Assembly: GCF_027595985.1 (NCBI RefSeq)
Contig: NC_073305.1
Location: 23,244,028 to 23,308,027 of the forward strand
Origin: Sorex araneus
Taxonomy: Eukaryota > Chordata > Mammalia > Eulipotyphla > Soricidae
Length of the DNA: 64,000 nt
Reading direction: 5' to 3'
In this document: positions 63,179 through 64,000 of the stretch, piece by piece
Layout: each line of letters opens with the position of its first letter
Position numbering within the stretch: position 1 is the stretch's first letter
Made by a program: the position numbers and the translations under genes
Notes under the pieces: generated by a model
The model's database searches: none
Told to the model about the DNA's origin: nothing
Seen by the model: the letters and a program-made list of their open reading frames with translations, nothing else

Positions 63179-63439
63179 ATGTGAGTGCTATGATTATATA
63201 AATGGTGCATGGTTGAAACAATAAATGGGGTTATAAATCTCTATCCTAAACCCATGTTATCTTGAGGCATATACCACCAAGTATCAGATAACATGGATTA
63301 TTTATATTCTCTATCACTTGCTTACCATTCATTATCATTAATTACACTTAAAATAGCTTATTATAGCTTTTTTTTCTTTTTTTGGAATCCATGGTTGCCT
63401 CGAGGTTTTGTTTTGGTTGTTATTTCCAAAACAGTGTGA

Positions 63440-63655
63440 ATTAATTTCTAGAAATCATTATCTAATTTTATCCTTATAAGGCCTGAGTCAAGATAGGACA
63501 TGTTATCCTTAGGTATTCAGGCACCGAATTTGAGAAACAGGAACAGAGGGATAAAAAATTCACCTGAGGCTACATTTTAAATAATTGGGTGAGCAAGTAA
63601 TTGAACCCGTCAGTTTAGCTTCTAAGCCTTCCCCCTATACTATTTGTTAATAGAA
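63440..63655 (-). mobile_element. MIR element, reverse
   Basis: TTTGAGAAACAGGAACAGAG, AATTGAACCCGTCAGTTTAG and TTCTAAGCCTTCCCCCTATA follow the reverse MIR order. Confidence 0.6.
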
Positions 63656-64000
63656 TAGCTTTAGCTGCCAAGAGAGAAATCTCTTTACATATTTGCTTAT
63701 GAGATTGGAAGAATCTTGATACCATGGAGAGAAAGGGATTTATAGCTAGGAAGTAATAGTTTTTTCAGTGTTTAAAATAGGAGTTCTTGCTTCCAGTTCA
63801 GTATTAGGAAGTGTGGTTTGCCACATAGGTGAATCTTGAAAGCTCATTTATAGATTTTATAGATTTTATAGAATTACTTGTTAACGGATTTTAATTTTCA
63901 GTCTGTAGAAATGTCTAAAAAATTTGGAGAGGGGTGAGTAGTACAGGTTTGGGAGAGGGATGTACTTCCTCTAAGAGTACAGAATAGGTATGTCATGAAT

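Noticed and set aside
3718-63221. Many recurring ORFs with peptides such as [16 protein letters not shown] and [20 protein letters not shown].
   Set aside because: These are translations of the SINE in its various frames, not proteins.
58359-64000. Search for the terminal NR1D2 exon.
   Set aside because: No sequence encoding the expected end (SGIENVNS... to the C-terminus) was found. The exon must lie beyond the window.
1-64000. SINE heads as functional tRNA genes.
   Set aside because: They resemble a tRNA only in the promoter-like half; no cloverleaf or anticodon arm is completed, and they are followed by the SINE body.
1-64000. CRISPR arrays, operons, phage or bacterial defence systems.
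   Set aside because: The window is mammalian nuclear DNA with spliced genes; the regular repeats are microsatellites and dispersed retroposons.

Overview
This window is nuclear DNA from a placental mammal. It carries the 5' and central part of one gene, NR1D2 (REV-ERB beta), on the + strand, in a sequence crowded with retrotransposons. The dominant SINE has a tRNA-like head, a body ending near GTGTGACCCAAAAAGC and an A-rich tail, and it occurs about 110 times. I associate this family with shrews (Sorex, Eulipotyphla). That assignment rests on memory, at roughly 70 % confidence.

Layout. Positions 1-26900 are intergenic DNA upstream of NR1D2. They hold SINEs in both orientations, several L1 3' ends, a processed TMA16 pseudogene (2841-3436), two further probable retrocopies of unidentified parents (14559-15096 minus; 20981-21483 plus), a MER5-like DNA-transposon remnant, and a near-perfect 32-bp inverted repeat (19396-19484). 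A repeat-poor stretch at 11800-12480 may be a conserved noncoding element. A CpG island (about 26950-28650) holds the TATA-less promoter, the 5'UTR with a 17-codon upstream ORF, and coding exon 1 (ATG at 27639). The start of intron 1 holds three CACGTG E-boxes, an exact D-box and, further on, two AP-1 sites.

Coding exons are 27639-27654, 44402-44668, 46546-46634, 48816-48960, 51524-52146, 54362-54547 and 58148-58358. All join in frame and give 512 complete codons. The terminal exon, about 65 residues including the second heme ligand, lies beyond 64000. Exon 3 encodes zinc finger 1 and exon 4 zinc finger 2. Exon 5 encodes the carboxy-terminal extension and a long hinge. Exons 6-7 encode most of the ligand-binding domain. 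The heme/redox cysteine pair (C372 and C382 here) is split across the exon 5/6 junction.

The introns are full of SINE and L1 insertions, strongly biased to the antisense orientation. Many have clear target-site duplications and several are nested. I found no second functional protein-coding gene, no non-coding RNA gene and no previously undescribed biological system. The most interesting points are the circadian cis-element cluster, the weak exon 5 splice donor followed at once by a stop codon, the orientation bias, two SINE families sharing one head but having unrelated tails, and the nested, site-reusing insertions.
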